Assembly (NCBI GenBank): GCA_934525735.1
Contig: CAKSZM010000002.1
Location: forward strand, 1 to 58,054
Reading direction: 5' to 3'
Source of the DNA: an uncultured Faecalibacterium sp.
GTDB taxonomy: Bacteria > Bacillota > Clostridia > Oscillospirales > Ruminococcaceae
DNA: 58,054 bases
The first letter of the stretch is position 1. Each line of letters opens with the position of its first letter. Under the pieces are notes generated by a model. The model worked only from the letters and a program-made list of their open reading frames with translations. It ran no database searches and was not told the DNA's origin. Made by a program: the position numbers and the translations under genes. This document shows positions 24,945 to 34,062 of this stretch, piece by piece.

Positions 24945-26198
24945 ATGTACAATGAAATGATGGACACCATCGGTCTGGTCAACACGGTCGATCCGGAACT
25001 GGCAGCGGCAATGAACCGCGAGCTGACCCGTCAGCGCCAGAACATCGAGCTGATCGCCAGCGAGAACATCGTTTCCCCGGCTGTCATGGCAGCCATGGGC
25101 AGCATCCTGACCAACAAGTATGCCGAAGGTCTGCCCGGCAAGCGCTACTACGGCGGCTGCGTCTATGTGGACGAGGTGGAGAACATCGCCATTGAGCGCG
25201 CCTGCAAGCTGTTCGGCGCAAAGTATGCCAACGTCCAGCCCCATTCCGGCGCACAGGCCAATCTGGCCGTCTACTTTGCTCTGCTGGATCTGGGCGATAC
25301 CGTCATGGGCATGGATCTGTCGCAGGGCGGCCACCTGACCCATGGCTCTCCGGTGAACATGTCCGGCAAGAACTACAACTTCGTGTCCTACGGCGTCAAT
25401 GCCGACGGCGTGATCGACTATGCCGAGCTGGAAAAGCAGGTCAGGAAGGTTCGCCCCAAGCTGATCGTGGCCGGCGCATCCGCTTATCCCCGCGCCATCG
25501 ACTTCCAGAAGATCGCTGAGATCGCCCACGGTTACGGCGCATATCTGATGGTGGATATGGCCCACATTGCCGGTCTGGTGGCAGGCGGCTATCACCAGAG
25601 CCCCGTGCCCTACGCCGACGTGGTCACCACCACCACCCACAAGACCCTGCGCGGCCCCCGCGGCGGCCTGATCCTGACCAACAACCCCATCATTGCAAAG
25701 CGCATCAACTCCGCTGTGTTCCCCGGCACCCAGGGCGGCCCGCTGGAGCACGTCATTGCAGCAAAGGCCGTCTGCTTCGGCGAGGCGCTCAAGCCTGAGT
25801 TCAAGGAATATGCCCGTAAGATCGTGGAGAATGCACAGGCTATGGCAGCTGAGCTGCAGGCACGCGGCGTCAAGCTGGTGTCCGGCGGCACCGACAACCA
25901 CCTGATGCTCATCGACCTGCGCGACGAGGAGTGCACCGGCAAGGAGCTGGAAGCCCGTCTGGACAGCGTACACATCACCGCCAACAAGAACACCGTCCCC
26001 GGCGAGACCCGCAGCCCCTTCGTCACCTCCGGCGTGCGTCTGGGCACCCCGGCTGTCACCACCCGCGGCATGGGCGTTGAGGAGATGAAGGTCATTGCTG
26101 ACTGCATCGCCGACTGCATCTGGCACTACGACGAGAAGAAGGACGAGATCAGCGCCCGTGTGCTGAAGCTCACCGAAGAATTCCCGCTGTATCAGTAA
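24945..26198 (+). CDS. glyA: Serine hydroxymethyltransferase
   Basis: A 417-residue PLP enzyme interconverting serine and glycine with transfer of a one-carbon unit to THF. The PLP lysine lies in [14 protein letters not shown], and [21 protein letters not shown] and [11 protein letters not shown] are all typical. GAGGGG lies upstream of the chosen ATG; an earlier in-frame ATG has no site. It is divergent from the folate operon. Confidence 0.97.
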   Translation: MYNEMMDTIGLVNTVDPELAAAMNRELTRQRQNIELIASENIVSPAVMAAMGSILTNKYAEGLPGKRYYGGCVYVDEVENIAIERACKLFGAKYANVQPHSGAQANLAVYFALLDLGDTVMGMDLSQGGHLTHGSPVNMSGKNYNFVSYGVNADGVIDYAELEKQVRKVRPKLIVAGASAYPRAIDFQKIAEIAHGYGAYLMVDMAHIAGLVAGGYHQSPVPYADVVTTTTHKTLRGPRGGLILTNNPIIAKRINSAVFPGTQGGPLEHVIAAKAVCFGEALKPEFKEYARKIVENAQAMAAELQARGVKLVSGGTDNHLMLIDLRDEECTGKELEARLDSVHITANKNTVPGETRSPFVTSGVRLGTPAVTTRGMGVEEMKVIADCIADCIWHYDEKKDEISARVLKLTEEFPLYQ

Positions 26199-26212
26199 AT
26201 ACCGCTCTGTTT

Positions 26213-26252
26213 GAAAGAGGAAGGGCCTTCGGGTGCTTCCTCTTTCTTTTTT
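26213..26252 (+). terminator. Intrinsic terminator of glyA
   Basis: GAAAGAGGAAG pairs with CTTCCTCTTTC, followed by TTTTTT. Confidence 0.85.
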
Positions 26253-26299
26253 GCAGGGTTTGTGTTACCATAAACGCAAAGACAAAAGGAGAGATGACC

Positions 26300-26815
26300 A
26301 TGGAACGTACAGGGCTTTTGCATCTTTATTACGGCGACGGAAAGGGCAAGACAACGGCGGCCATGGGGCTTGCTTTGCGGGCGCTGGGCAGCGGAAAACG
26401 GGTGGTCGTGCTGCAGTTTCTGAAAGGCGGGCAGAGCGGCGAGATCCCGCTGCTGGAGCAGCTGGGGGTAAAAATTTACCGCGGCAAGGCCGGGCAGAAA
26501 TTCGTCTTCCAGATGAATGACGCCGAAAAGGCCGAGACCCGCGCGCTGCAGAATGCGAACCTTGCCGCCGCCATGGCCGAACCGGCAGATCTTCTGATCC
26601 TGGATGAAGCCGGCAGCGCATGGGAACTGGACATGGCAGACAAGGCCCTGCTGCAGCAGGCTGTGCTGCAGCGGCCCGCCGGGCAGGAATGCGTGCTGAC
26701 CGCCCACGCCGCCCCGCAGTGGATGCTGGACGCCGCCGACTATGTGACCGAGATGAAATGCCTGCGCCACCCCTACCAGAAGGGCATTGCCGCCCGCAAA
26801 GGCATCGAATATTGA
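26300..26815 (+). CDS. cobA: Cob(I)yrinic acid a,c-diamide adenosyltransferase (CobA/BtuR type)
   Basis: A 171-residue P-loop protein that adenosylates corrinoids. The P-loop YYGDGKGKTTAAMG (about residue 10) and LLILDEAGSAWEL are typical of the CobA/BtuR family. The second ATG was chosen because AGGAG is 8 nt away; the first is only 2 nt from it. No cobalamin synthesis genes are nearby, so it probably serves corrinoid salvage. Confidence 0.92.
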   Translation: MERTGLLHLYYGDGKGKTTAAMGLALRALGSGKRVVVLQFLKGGQSGEIPLLEQLGVKIYRGKAGQKFVFQMNDAEKAETRALQNANLAAAMAEPADLLILDEAGSAWELDMADKALLQQAVLQRPAGQECVLTAHAAPQWMLDAADYVTEMKCLRHPYQKGIAARKGIEY

Positions 26816-26825
26816 GCCGGACTTC

Positions 26826-26853
26826 TTGCATTTATCCCACCGGTGTGATATGA
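26826..26853 (+). promoter_or_regulatory. Promoter upstream of the HMA gene leader
   Basis: -35 TTGCAT, 17-nt spacer, -10 TATGAT ending near 26853. It leaves a leader of about 170 nt before the HMA protein start. In that leader TCCGCAC (about 26912) can pair with GTGCGGA (about 26987), enclosing smaller hairpins. Confidence 0.55.
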
Positions 26854-27028
26854 TGATGACAAGAACCATGCGTGCACTTTTGAGCAGAACTCCGTATCGG
26901 AAAGGGAACCGCTCCGCACCGCTGCCGGGGCAGACCCTTGGCGGCGTTTTGTTTGAAGCTGCGGTTAGCAGACCCTAACAGAACCGTGCGGAATCGGCCG
27001 CGCATGAGAAATTCTGGAGGGGAATAAA

Positions 27029-27289
27029 ATGATTGAAACCACAGTGAAAGTAGACGGTATGATGTGCGGCATGTGCGAGAGCCATGTCAACGAGGCGGTG
27101 CGCAAGGCCTTCCCGGAGGCGAAGAAGGTCTCTTCTTCCCACACGAAGGGGCAGACCGTCATCCAGTCGGAGCAGGAACTGGACGAGCAGAAGCTGCGCG
27201 ACGCCATCAACGCCACCGGCTACGAGGTCAAGGGCGTCAAGAGTGCACCCTATGAGAAAAAAGGATTTTTCTCTTTTCTGAAAAAGTAA
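27029..27289 (+). CDS. Heavy-metal-associated (HMA) domain protein, CopZ-like
   Basis: An 86-residue protein with a single HMA fold. The metal site MMCGMC (about residues 11-16) sits in the usual first loop, and the strand-helix pattern GQTVIQSEQELDEQKLRDAI follows. A basic, Phe-rich tail (EKKGFFSFLKK) is extra. It probably carries Cu(I). It is 24 kb from csoR-copA and no CsoR-type operator is seen, so its control differs. Confidence 0.88.
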   Translation: MIETTVKVDGMMCGMCESHVNEAVRKAFPEAKKVSSSHTKGQTVIQSEQELDEQKLRDAINATGYEVKGVKSAPYEKKGFFSFLKK

Positions 27290-27327
27290 GCGTTCCGAAA
27301 AACAGAACATAAGGGAGGCGCATCCGG

Positions 27328-28278
27328 ATGAGGATTCTGGTTTATGGTGCTGGTGTTTTGGGCTGCGAGCTGGCTCACGAGCTGCTGCAGAACAAAAAGA
27401 ACGTTGTCACGCTTCTTGCGCGGGGCGAGTGGAAGGAACGGATCGACCAGAAAGGTCTGGTCATCCGCCACTGGGCGCAGCGCAAAACCACGATGGACCG
27501 CGTGCAGACCATCGACACGCTGGCTCCGGACGACTGCTACGACCTGATCTTTGTCGCTGTGCAGGCCGGGCAGCTGCCGGAGGTGCTGCCCATCCTCAAG
27601 GCGAACAAAAGCCCGTATTTTGTGTTCCTGGGCAACGACCCCCACGCAAAACAGGTGCTGGAGTTCATGCAGCGCCCGGCGGACAAGATCGCATTCGGCT
27701 TTCAGGATTCGGCCGGCCGCCGCGAGCGCGACCGGGTGGTCAGCGTGCACACCGGCGTCGGCATGACGGTGGGCGGAGCCACGGCACCGCTTTCCGGCGC
27801 GTTCCGCATCCGGCTCAAGACCGCCTTTGATGGGGTGAAGTACAAGCTGACCTTCTACGGCGATATGGACGAGTGGCTCAAGTGCCACATCGCATTCATC
27901 CTGCCGGTATGTTATGTGTGCTACGCCTGCAACGGCGATCTGACCCGCGCCACAAAGCAGCAACGGGGTGCCATTCTGGATGCCGCCTATGAGGGCTGCC
28001 TGATGCTGAAAGACGCTGGCATCCCGGTGAATGATAAGCAGAATACGGATTGCTATAAACCCGGCACGGCAGGCCGCCGCCAGATGGAAGCCATGGTGTT
28101 TGCCATGGCCAAGACGCCGCTGGGCCGCCTGTGCGCGTCCGACCACGCCATGCACGCGGTGAGCGAGATGCGGTATCTGGACGAAGCGTTCGAAGCTCTG
28201 CGCAAGCAGGCCGGAACCTCCATGCCCATGTGGGAAAAGCTGCGCGGTGAAATGCCGCCGTGGGAAAGTCTGAAGTAA
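27328..28278 (+). CDS. Ketopantoate reductase family (ApbA/PanE-like) protein
   Basis: A 316-residue NADP-binding protein. The N-terminus MRILVYGAGVLGCELAHEL is the GxGxxG Rossmann motif, and DLIFVAVQAGQLPEVL follows the family pattern. Ketopantoate reductases make pantoate for coenzyme A; the C-terminal half here is only loosely like them, and the gene is not beside panB or panC, so the substrate is uncertain. AAGGGAGG precedes the ATG. It lies 38 nt after the HMA gene and may share its transcript. Confidence 0.8.
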   Translation: MRILVYGAGVLGCELAHELLQNKKNVVTLLARGEWKERIDQKGLVIRHWAQRKTTMDRVQTIDTLAPDDCYDLIFVAVQAGQLPEVLPILKANKSPYFVFLGNDPHAKQVLEFMQRPADKIAFGFQDSAGRRERDRVVSVHTGVGMTVGGATAPLSGAFRIRLKTAFDGVKYKLTFYGDMDEWLKCHIAFILPVCYVCYACNGDLTRATKQQRGAILDAAYEGCLMLKDAGIPVNDKQNTDCYKPGTAGRRQMEAMVFAMAKTPLGRLCASDHAMHAVSEMRYLDEAFEALRKQAGTSMPMWEKLRGEMPPWESLK

Positions 28279-28286
28279 CTGCGATA

Positions 28287-28326
28287 CAAAAAATAAGGAG
28301 AGACGCTGTGTCTCTCCTTATTTTTT
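28287..28326. terminator. Bidirectional intrinsic terminator
   Basis: AATAAGGAGAGAC pairs with GTCTCTCCTTATT, flanked by A and T runs. It overlaps the last codons of the converging helicase gene. Confidence 0.85.
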
Positions 28327-30813
28327 GTGCCAGAACTGTTCTAGTTCATCGGTCAGGGTGTCGGCGCTGTTCAGATAGCGGATGTTCCGCCAGTGGGGCG
28401 GGAACAGCCGGGCGTACTCCGGCTGGGCAAAGCGGTCGTCCAGCAAAAGCACAACGCCCCGGTCTTCCGGCGTGCGGATGACCCGTCCTGCCGCCTGCAG
28501 CACCTTGTTCATGCCGGGGCAGCGGTAGGCGTAGTCGAAGCCGGTGCCGGATGTTTCGTCGTAGTAGCGGCGCAGCATCTCCTGCCGGGGGTTCACCTGC
28601 GGCAGCCCCACGCCCACGATGGCGCACCCGATGAGCCGGTCTCCGGCAAGGTCCACCCCCTCGCCGAAGATGCCGCCCAGCACCCCGAAGCCCAGCAGCG
28701 TTTCCTGCGGGGCGGGCACAAACTGCGCGAGAAATTCCGCCCGGGCGTCGTCGTCCAGACCAGTCTCCTGCACAAGGGTGCGCACGCCCGGATAGCGCGC
28801 CGCAAAATCTTCATGCACCTGCCGCAGATAGGCATAGCTGGGGAAAAAGGCAAAGTAATTGCCGGTCTTGCCCTGCGCAAGCGTTGCCAGCGCATCTGAA
28901 ACAGCGGTGATGCTGGTGTCCCGGTCGCGGTAGCGGGTGGAGATATCCGGCAGGCAATACAGGCCGAGATTTTCTTCCGGGAAAGGGCTTTTCAGCGCCA
29001 CAGCCCGGGCGTCCGGACAACCCAGAACATTGCGGTAATAGCCCGGCGGGGTGAGGGTGGCGCTGAACAATGCCGCGCTGCGCCCGGCGGCAAGGCTGGC
29101 GTCCACAAAGGGTGCCGGGTCCAGGCAGAGCAGATACAGTTCCAGTTCGCTGCCGCGGGCGGTGAGCTGGGTGACGAAATGGCTGTCGTACCGCTCGGCG
29201 GCGCGGGTGATGTCCTGCACCGCAAAATACAGTTCCAGCAATTGGGCGTGTGTGTCGGCGTCCGGGTTCGCTTCCAGCCAGTCCTGCAGCGGAGCCTGCA
29301 CGGCCCGCAGGGGGCTGAGCAGGGCGGAAGGCAGCTCTTTGAAAAACACCGTGCCCTCCCGGGCGTAAAGCGCTTCCGGCAGTTCCAGAACCGGCGCGGA
29401 AGGCTCTGCCAGCAGGCTGGTCTGTGCCGGTTCGGCGGGCGCATCCGTCTCTGCAGCCCGGCGGGGCGCCAGCCGGGCGCAGGCTTTCCGCGCTTCCAGA
29501 AAGGCCTTGTCGGCTTTTCTCAGCGCCGTTTTCAGGGCGCTTTTGCCTTTGCCGAGAGCGCGTTTGGCATCGGTCAGGCTGCTCTTGCAAAACTGAGCCG
29601 AGTACATGGCCCGGGCACGGTCGGGCAGGTTGTGGGCTTCGTCGATGAGAAAGACCCAGTCGCCGGAGGCATCAAAGAACCGCTTCAGGTGCACCGTCGG
29701 GTCAAAGAGATAGTTGTAGTCCCCGATGACCACATCGCACCATTCGCTCAGGTCCAGTCCCAATTCAAAGGGGCACACCGAGAACTGCCGGGCTGTGTCT
29801 GCCAGTGCGGCGCGGTCAAAAAGGCCGGTGCCGGAATCCAGCAGGGCAGACAGGGCGTCTTTCACCCGGTCGTAATAGCCGTTGGCATAGGGGCACACCT
29901 CCGGCAGGCAGGCGGGGCGGCCTTCGGCGTCCGGGTGCAGGCAGACCTTTTCCTTTGCGGACAGGGTCACGCTGCACAGGGCAAACCCGGGGTCGGACGC
30001 CTGCAGCCGCGCCAGCGCGTCCTCGGCGGCGGCCTGCGTCGTGTTGCGGGCGGTGAGGTAAAAGAGCTTTTCCCCGCAGCCTTCGCCCATGGCTTTCAGG
30101 GCAGGGAAGAGCACGCTCATGGTTTTGCCGATGCCGGTGGGAGCCTGACAGAACAGCCGGGTGCCGCCTTTGTGGTCGGCGTCCTTCCCGGCGCGGCAGG
30201 CGCGCCAGACTTCCCCCGCCAGTGCCCGCTGCCCGGGGCGGTAGGTTTCGAATGGAAACCGCAGGGCGGTCAAACTGCCGCTGCGGGCTTCTTCCCAGTC
30301 CAGCTGCCGGCGCGCCCACGGAAGATACTGGCAGAGGAGTTTGTTTAGGAAATCTTCCAGCTCCTGCTGCGCAAAATGCCGCGTAAAACGGATAACACGG
30401 TCGGTATCGATCTGATAATAGGTCAGACGCACGTTGATTTCCAGTAAACTTTCCTGCGCACTGTAAATGGCACCGTACACCATGCCCTGCGCCCAGTGAC
30501 AGGGGTTCATTTCCTCGGAAATTTCCTCTTCGGGCACAGCGGTGGTCTTGATCTCGTCGATGGTCACAATGCCGTTTTCGTCGGTGAAAATGCCGTCCGC
30601 CCGGCCTTCCAGCGTAAAGACGATGCCGTCCATCTCCCGGTCGGCGGAGAGGGACACTTCGGCTTCGTAGCCGTCCCCGGCGGCTTTCTGCAGTTTGCGG
30701 TGGATGCGTGCACCCTCAAGGGCACGGTCGAAGCCGGAAAACCGGCTGTCGATGCTGCCGCTGCGCAGCAGAAATTCCACCAGCTGCCGGATGGGCAGAC
30801 GGACAGAGGACAT
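28318..30813 (-). CDS. Rad3/DinG-type DNA helicase with N-terminal PD-(D/E)XK nuclease domain
   Basis: An 831-residue protein. The first ~200 residues carry a nuclease-like site (GRADGIFTDENG then IDEIKTT), as in Cas4/RecB-type folds. Then come FETYRPGQRAL, Walker A (APTGIGKT), four spaced cysteines (VCLHP, ACLPEVCPY, FSVCPFE) typical of the Rad3/XPD iron-sulfur cluster, and the DEAH box (LIDEAHNLPDRA). The C-terminal motif GRVIRTPEDRG is the arginine-finger region. The combination suggests a 5'-3' helicase that processes ends or damaged forks. An ATPase gene lies 26 nt upstream. Confidence 0.9.
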   Translation of the reverse strand: MSSVRLPIRQLVEFLLRSGSIDSRFSGFDRALEGARIHRKLQKAAGDGYEAEVSLSADREMDGIVFTLEGRADGIFTDENGIVTIDEIKTTAVPEEEISEEMNPCHWAQGMVYGAIYSAQESLLEINVRLTYYQIDTDRVIRFTRHFAQQELEDFLNKLLCQYLPWARRQLDWEEARSGSLTALRFPFETYRPGQRALAGEVWRACRAGKDADHKGGTRLFCQAPTGIGKTMSVLFPALKAMGEGCGEKLFYLTARNTTQAAAEDALARLQASDPGFALCSVTLSAKEKVCLHPDAEGRPACLPEVCPYANGYYDRVKDALSALLDSGTGLFDRAALADTARQFSVCPFELGLDLSEWCDVVIGDYNYLFDPTVHLKRFFDASGDWVFLIDEAHNLPDRARAMYSAQFCKSSLTDAKRALGKGKSALKTALRKADKAFLEARKACARLAPRRAAETDAPAEPAQTSLLAEPSAPVLELPEALYAREGTVFFKELPSALLSPLRAVQAPLQDWLEANPDADTHAQLLELYFAVQDITRAAERYDSHFVTQLTARGSELELYLLCLDPAPFVDASLAAGRSAALFSATLTPPGYYRNVLGCPDARAVALKSPFPEENLGLYCLPDISTRYRDRDTSITAVSDALATLAQGKTGNYFAFFPSYAYLRQVHEDFAARYPGVRTLVQETGLDDDARAEFLAQFVPAPQETLLGFGVLGGIFGEGVDLAGDRLIGCAIVGVGLPQVNPRQEMLRRYYDETSGTGFDYAYRCPGMNKVLQAAGRVIRTPEDRGVVLLLDDRFAQPEYARLFPPHWRNIRYLNSADTLTDELEQFWHKK

Positions 30814-30839
30814 GGCATTTCACCTCCTTGCAACAGGAT

Positions 30840-31922
30840 CTATTCGACTCCGAACAATTTCTTGCACTGCTCTGCGGCTTCGTCCACTTTGGCAAAATCC
30901 ACGGCGGAACGGTAGTAGGTTTCCAGCTCGTCGTGGCAGCTCTTGGCCTGCGCCATCAGGGCGCTGGCCTGTTCCAGCAGTTCGGCGGCTGCCCGTTCGT
31001 TGAAGTGCAGTCGCGCCCGGTAGGCGGCCAGATTTTCTCGGTCGAGGAAGCGGCTGCACCGCACAGCCTGCACGCCCGGCAGCTGTACCGGGTGCCAGCG
31101 GTTATCCGTCAGAAAGGCCAGTTTCAGCTCCGGGATGAGAATGTGGTCGATCTTATCCTCCGGGTGCATGGCGCAGGGGCAGGTGATGAGATGGTAGCCC
31201 CGGGTCAGCGCTTCGGCCCGGATAAGCTCCAGCAGCAGGCGGGAGACAGCCCCATAGTCGTCCCGGAACACGATGAACTTTTCAGCCAGCACCTGCGCGG
31301 TGCCCTGATAGAACACCTCGCCCTTCGGGGTGACGGCAGAGAGCAGACGCAGCTCTTCGGTGCCGGTACCCTCGGTGCGGGGCAGTACCCGGGCGCATAG
31401 CCGCTTGACGTAGCGGCGCACTTTTTCAAAGTTTGCACTGCAGGCTTCGGCTCGGCGGCTGTCCAGCAGCAGGCTCCCCGCCGATGCGACATACCGCGCC
31501 GCCCGGCTGCGCAGCAGGGCATTGCGGGCAAACAGCGCCTTGACCTCCCCGGTGTGTTTGTGCAGCTTTTCGGCATCGATGGTGTGGTACAGGCTCACCA
31601 CGATCTCATCCGCCCCGGGGGCGTCCGGCTCCATGGTGTGGGGCGCGGTGGCGTCCACGATGGCCTTGCGCCGCTCGGGCAGGATCACCCCGTCCAGACT
31701 GTCCGGGTCGCTGGCGCAGTGGATGCGCTCCACGGTTTCGCCGGAGTGTTCGGCGGCCTGCGCCAGCCGCTTCATCAGGGTGGATTTGCCGCAGCCCGGC
31801 CCGCTTTTGATGAGCAGCATCTGCATCCCCGGCTCCCGGCGCAGCGGTTCAAAGTAGCCCTTGAACCCGGCGGGCGTGGTGGCTCCGAGGAAAAAATCAA
31901 TGGTATGGGAATCGTTCATCAT
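30840..31922 (-). CDS. P-loop ATPase of the PRK06851-like family
   Basis: A 360-residue protein with a Walker A motif KSGPGCGKSTLMKRLA near residue 45, and a second half with similar beta-strand order (GTAQVLAEKFIVFRDDYG) but no second P-loop. The pattern matches an uncharacterised clostridial ATPase family. GAGGTG lies upstream of the chosen ATG. It is probably co-transcribed with the helicase gene downstream. Function unknown. Confidence 0.75.
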   Translation of the reverse strand: MMNDSHTIDFFLGATTPAGFKGYFEPLRREPGMQMLLIKSGPGCGKSTLMKRLAQAAEHSGETVERIHCASDPDSLDGVILPERRKAIVDATAPHTMEPDAPGADEIVVSLYHTIDAEKLHKHTGEVKALFARNALLRSRAARYVASAGSLLLDSRRAEACSANFEKVRRYVKRLCARVLPRTEGTGTEELRLLSAVTPKGEVFYQGTAQVLAEKFIVFRDDYGAVSRLLLELIRAEALTRGYHLITCPCAMHPEDKIDHILIPELKLAFLTDNRWHPVQLPGVQAVRCSRFLDRENLAAYRARLHFNERAAAELLEQASALMAQAKSCHDELETYYRSAVDFAKVDEAAEQCKKLFGVE

Positions 31923-32004
31923 CAAAACACCTCGCTTTTGCTCTACAATATGCAAAATCGGGGTGGGAGGTGAACGGGAAAAGGCCGCTCAGTTTGTCAG
32001 CGGC

Positions 32005-32131
32005 CTCGCCCTCTCCGTCTGCTCGTTTCACTCGCATCCACCTCCCCCAAAGGGGGAGGCAAGGACCTGACCGTTACGTTCTTGGCTCTCCCTTTGGGAG
32101 AGCTGTCACCGAAGGTGACTGAGAGGGCGAG
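32005..32131. repeat. MITE-like palindromic repeat, copy 2
   Basis: A 127-nt element with the same perfect 11-nt inverted ends as copy 1 (CTCGCCCTCTC and GAGAGGGCGAG). Internal hairpins include CCTCCCCCAAAGGGGGAGG, GCTCTCCCTTTGGGAGAGC and GTCACCGAAGGTGAC. It lies between the ATPase and the uracil-DNA glycosylase genes and codes for nothing. Confidence 0.8.
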
Positions 32132-32168
32132 CCAACTGACAAATCTGTGGAAGGCTTCGGAATTCGTC

Positions 32169-32741
32169 TTATTCTGTATATGTGTGCTCGCACACCTCGT
32201 GGATCTTGTCCCGCAGGGCAACAAAGTCCGCAAAAGCGGCGGGCTTGTTCTGGGGGCTGCGCAGCAAAGCGGCAGGGTGGAAGGTGCCCATGAACAGGAT
32301 GCCGTTTTTCTCGATGAACTGGCCGTGCTCCTTCGTGACCGAAAAATCCTTGCGGATCATCCGCTGTGCAGCGATGCGCCCGAGGCAGACCACGATCTTC
32401 GGCTGAAGCAGGCGGAACTGCTCCCGCAGCCACGGCATACAGGCTTCGCTCTCTTCGGGCTGCGGGTCGCGGTTCTGGGGCGGGCGGCACTTGACGATGT
32501 TGGCGATATAGCAGTTCCGGCTGCGATCCAGGTCGATGGCAAAAAGGTATTTGTCCAGCAGCTGGCCGCTGCGCCCCACAAAGGGCAGGCCCTGCTCGTC
32601 CTCGCTCTGGCCGGGGCCTTCGCCCACAAAGAGCACTTCGGCGTTCTGCACGCCCTGCCCGAACACCACATTGGTGCGGGTGGAGCACAGCCCGCAGCGG
32701 GTGCAGGCGAGGCATTCGGTTTTCAATGTTTCCCAATCCAT
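32169..32741 (-). CDS. Family 4 uracil-DNA glycosylase (UdgA-like)
   Basis: A 190-residue base-excision enzyme that removes uracil from DNA. The 4Fe-4S cysteines lie in CLACTRCGLC and later in VKCRPP and VCLGR; the active-site motif GEGPGQSEDEQGLPFVGRSG and the FHPAALLR motif are intact. AAGGAG supports the internal ATG. Confidence 0.93.
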   Translation of the reverse strand: MDWETLKTECLACTRCGLCSTRTNVVFGQGVQNAEVLFVGEGPGQSEDEQGLPFVGRSGQLLDKYLFAIDLDRSRNCYIANIVKCRPPQNRDPQPEESEACMPWLREQFRLLQPKIVVCLGRIAAQRMIRKDFSVTKEHGQFIEKNGILFMGTFHPAALLRSPQNKPAAFADFVALRDKIHEVCEHTYTE

Positions 32742-32836
32742 GGCGGTGATATCTCCTTCTGAGATAGTATGATATTTCATTCACAATATTGAAACGGATT
32801 TTCTCTTAAAATATAGCACAAAAAGCCAATTTTGTC

Positions 32837-32864
32837 TTGAACTTTTTGCCGCGTGTGCTAGAAT
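32837..32864 (+). promoter_or_regulatory. Promoter of pta
   Basis: -35 TTGAAC (32837-32842), 16-nt spacer, -10 TAGAAT (32859-32864). Confidence 0.65.
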
Positions 32865-32938
32865 AAGAGAGAAAGGCATCCTTGTGTCCAACAGATGCAG
32901 GGTGACAATTTTGGAAGATATATTCGGAGGTAATCACA

Positions 32939-33964
32939 ATGGCTGATATGTTTGCACCGCTGGTAGCACAGCTGAAGGCAAATCCCAAGACGATCGTTTT
33001 CACCGAGGGCAATGATCCCCGCATTCTGGAGGCCGCTGCAAAGCTGCTGGCCGAGGGCGTGCTGAAGGTCGTCATGGTGGGCAACGAGGCTGAGTGCAAG
33101 GCTGCTGCTGCCGCCGGTAACTTTGATATTTCCGCTGCCGAGATCATCGACCCCGAGAACTATGCCGGTTTTGATGAGATGGTCAACACCATGGTGGAGC
33201 TGCGCAAGGGCAAGCAGACCGCTGAGGAGTGCACCGCTCTGCTGAAGAAGTCCAACTACTTCGGCACCATGCTGGTCAAGATGGGCAAGGCCGACTGCCT
33301 GCTGGGCGGCGCTACTTATTCCACCGCCGATACCATCCGTCCCGCTCTGCAGCTGGTCAAGACCAAGAAGGGCGCACATCTGGTCAGCTCCTGCTTCATT
33401 CTGGACCGCGACTGCGGCGAAGAGGGTCTGAAGCGCATTGCCATGGGCGACTGCGCCGTCAACATCGACTACACCGATACCGTCGACAAGGCTACCGGCG
33501 AGGTCAAGGTGTCTGCCGCTTCCAAGCTGGCAGAGGTGGCCGTTGAGACCGCCAAGACCGCAAAGCTGTTCGGCATCGACCCGAAGGTCGCTGTGCTGAG
33601 CTTCTCCACCAAGGGCTCCGGCAAGGGCGGCACGGTCGCTCTGAGCCACGACGCTACCATCAAGGCTCAGGAGATGGATCCCGAGCTGGCTGTGGACGGT
33701 GAACTGCAGTTTGACGCTGCCGTTGCTCCCGAAGTGGCACAGGTCAAGTGCAAGGGCAGCAAGGTGGCTGGTCAGGCCAACACCTTCATCTTCCCCTGCA
33801 TCGAGGCCGGCAACATCGGCTACAAGATCGCTCAGCGTCTGGGCGGCTACGCAGCTTACGGCCCCATCCTGCAGGGCCTGAACGCTCCCATCAACGACCT
33901 GTCCCGCGGCTGCAACGCAGACGAGGTCTACAAGATGAGCCTGATCACTGCCTGCCAGTCCTAA
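32939..33964 (+). CDS. pta: Phosphate acetyltransferase
   Basis: A 341-residue enzyme interconverting acetyl-CoA and acetyl phosphate. VFTEGNDPRILEAA at the N-terminus and STKGSGKGG and SKVAGQANTFIFPCIEAGNIGYK in the C-terminal half are typical of the PTA_PTB family. Its codon use is strongly biased to frequent codons, suggesting high expression. GGAGG lies 8 nt before the ATG. No ackA follows; a terminator closes the unit, so acetate kinase must be elsewhere. Confidence 0.94.
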   Translation: MADMFAPLVAQLKANPKTIVFTEGNDPRILEAAAKLLAEGVLKVVMVGNEAECKAAAAAGNFDISAAEIIDPENYAGFDEMVNTMVELRKGKQTAEECTALLKKSNYFGTMLVKMGKADCLLGGATYSTADTIRPALQLVKTKKGAHLVSSCFILDRDCGEEGLKRIAMGDCAVNIDYTDTVDKATGEVKVSAASKLAEVAVETAKTAKLFGIDPKVAVLSFSTKGSGKGGTVALSHDATIKAQEMDPELAVDGELQFDAAVAPEVAQVKCKGSKVAGQANTFIFPCIEAGNIGYKIAQRLGGYAAYGPILQGLNAPINDLSRGCNADEVYKMSLITACQS

Positions 33965-33987
33965 ACAGAATTATTCCCGCATAAATG

Positions 33988-34016
33988 AGGAGAAGCCTTC
34001 GGGCTTCTCCTTTTTT
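33988..34016 (+). terminator. Intrinsic terminator of pta
   Basis: GGAGAAGCC pairs with GGGCTTCTCC around TTC, followed by six T residues. Confidence 0.85.
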
Positions 34017-34027
34017 GCGTTCTGCCC

Positions 34028-34056
34028 TTGCAATCCGCCTGCATTTATGGTACAAT
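34028..34056 (+). promoter_or_regulatory. Promoter of the SRP RNA gene
   Basis: -35 TTGCAA (34028-34033), 17-nt spacer, -10 TACAAT (34051-34056). Confidence 0.75.
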
Positions 34057-34062
34057 ATTCTG

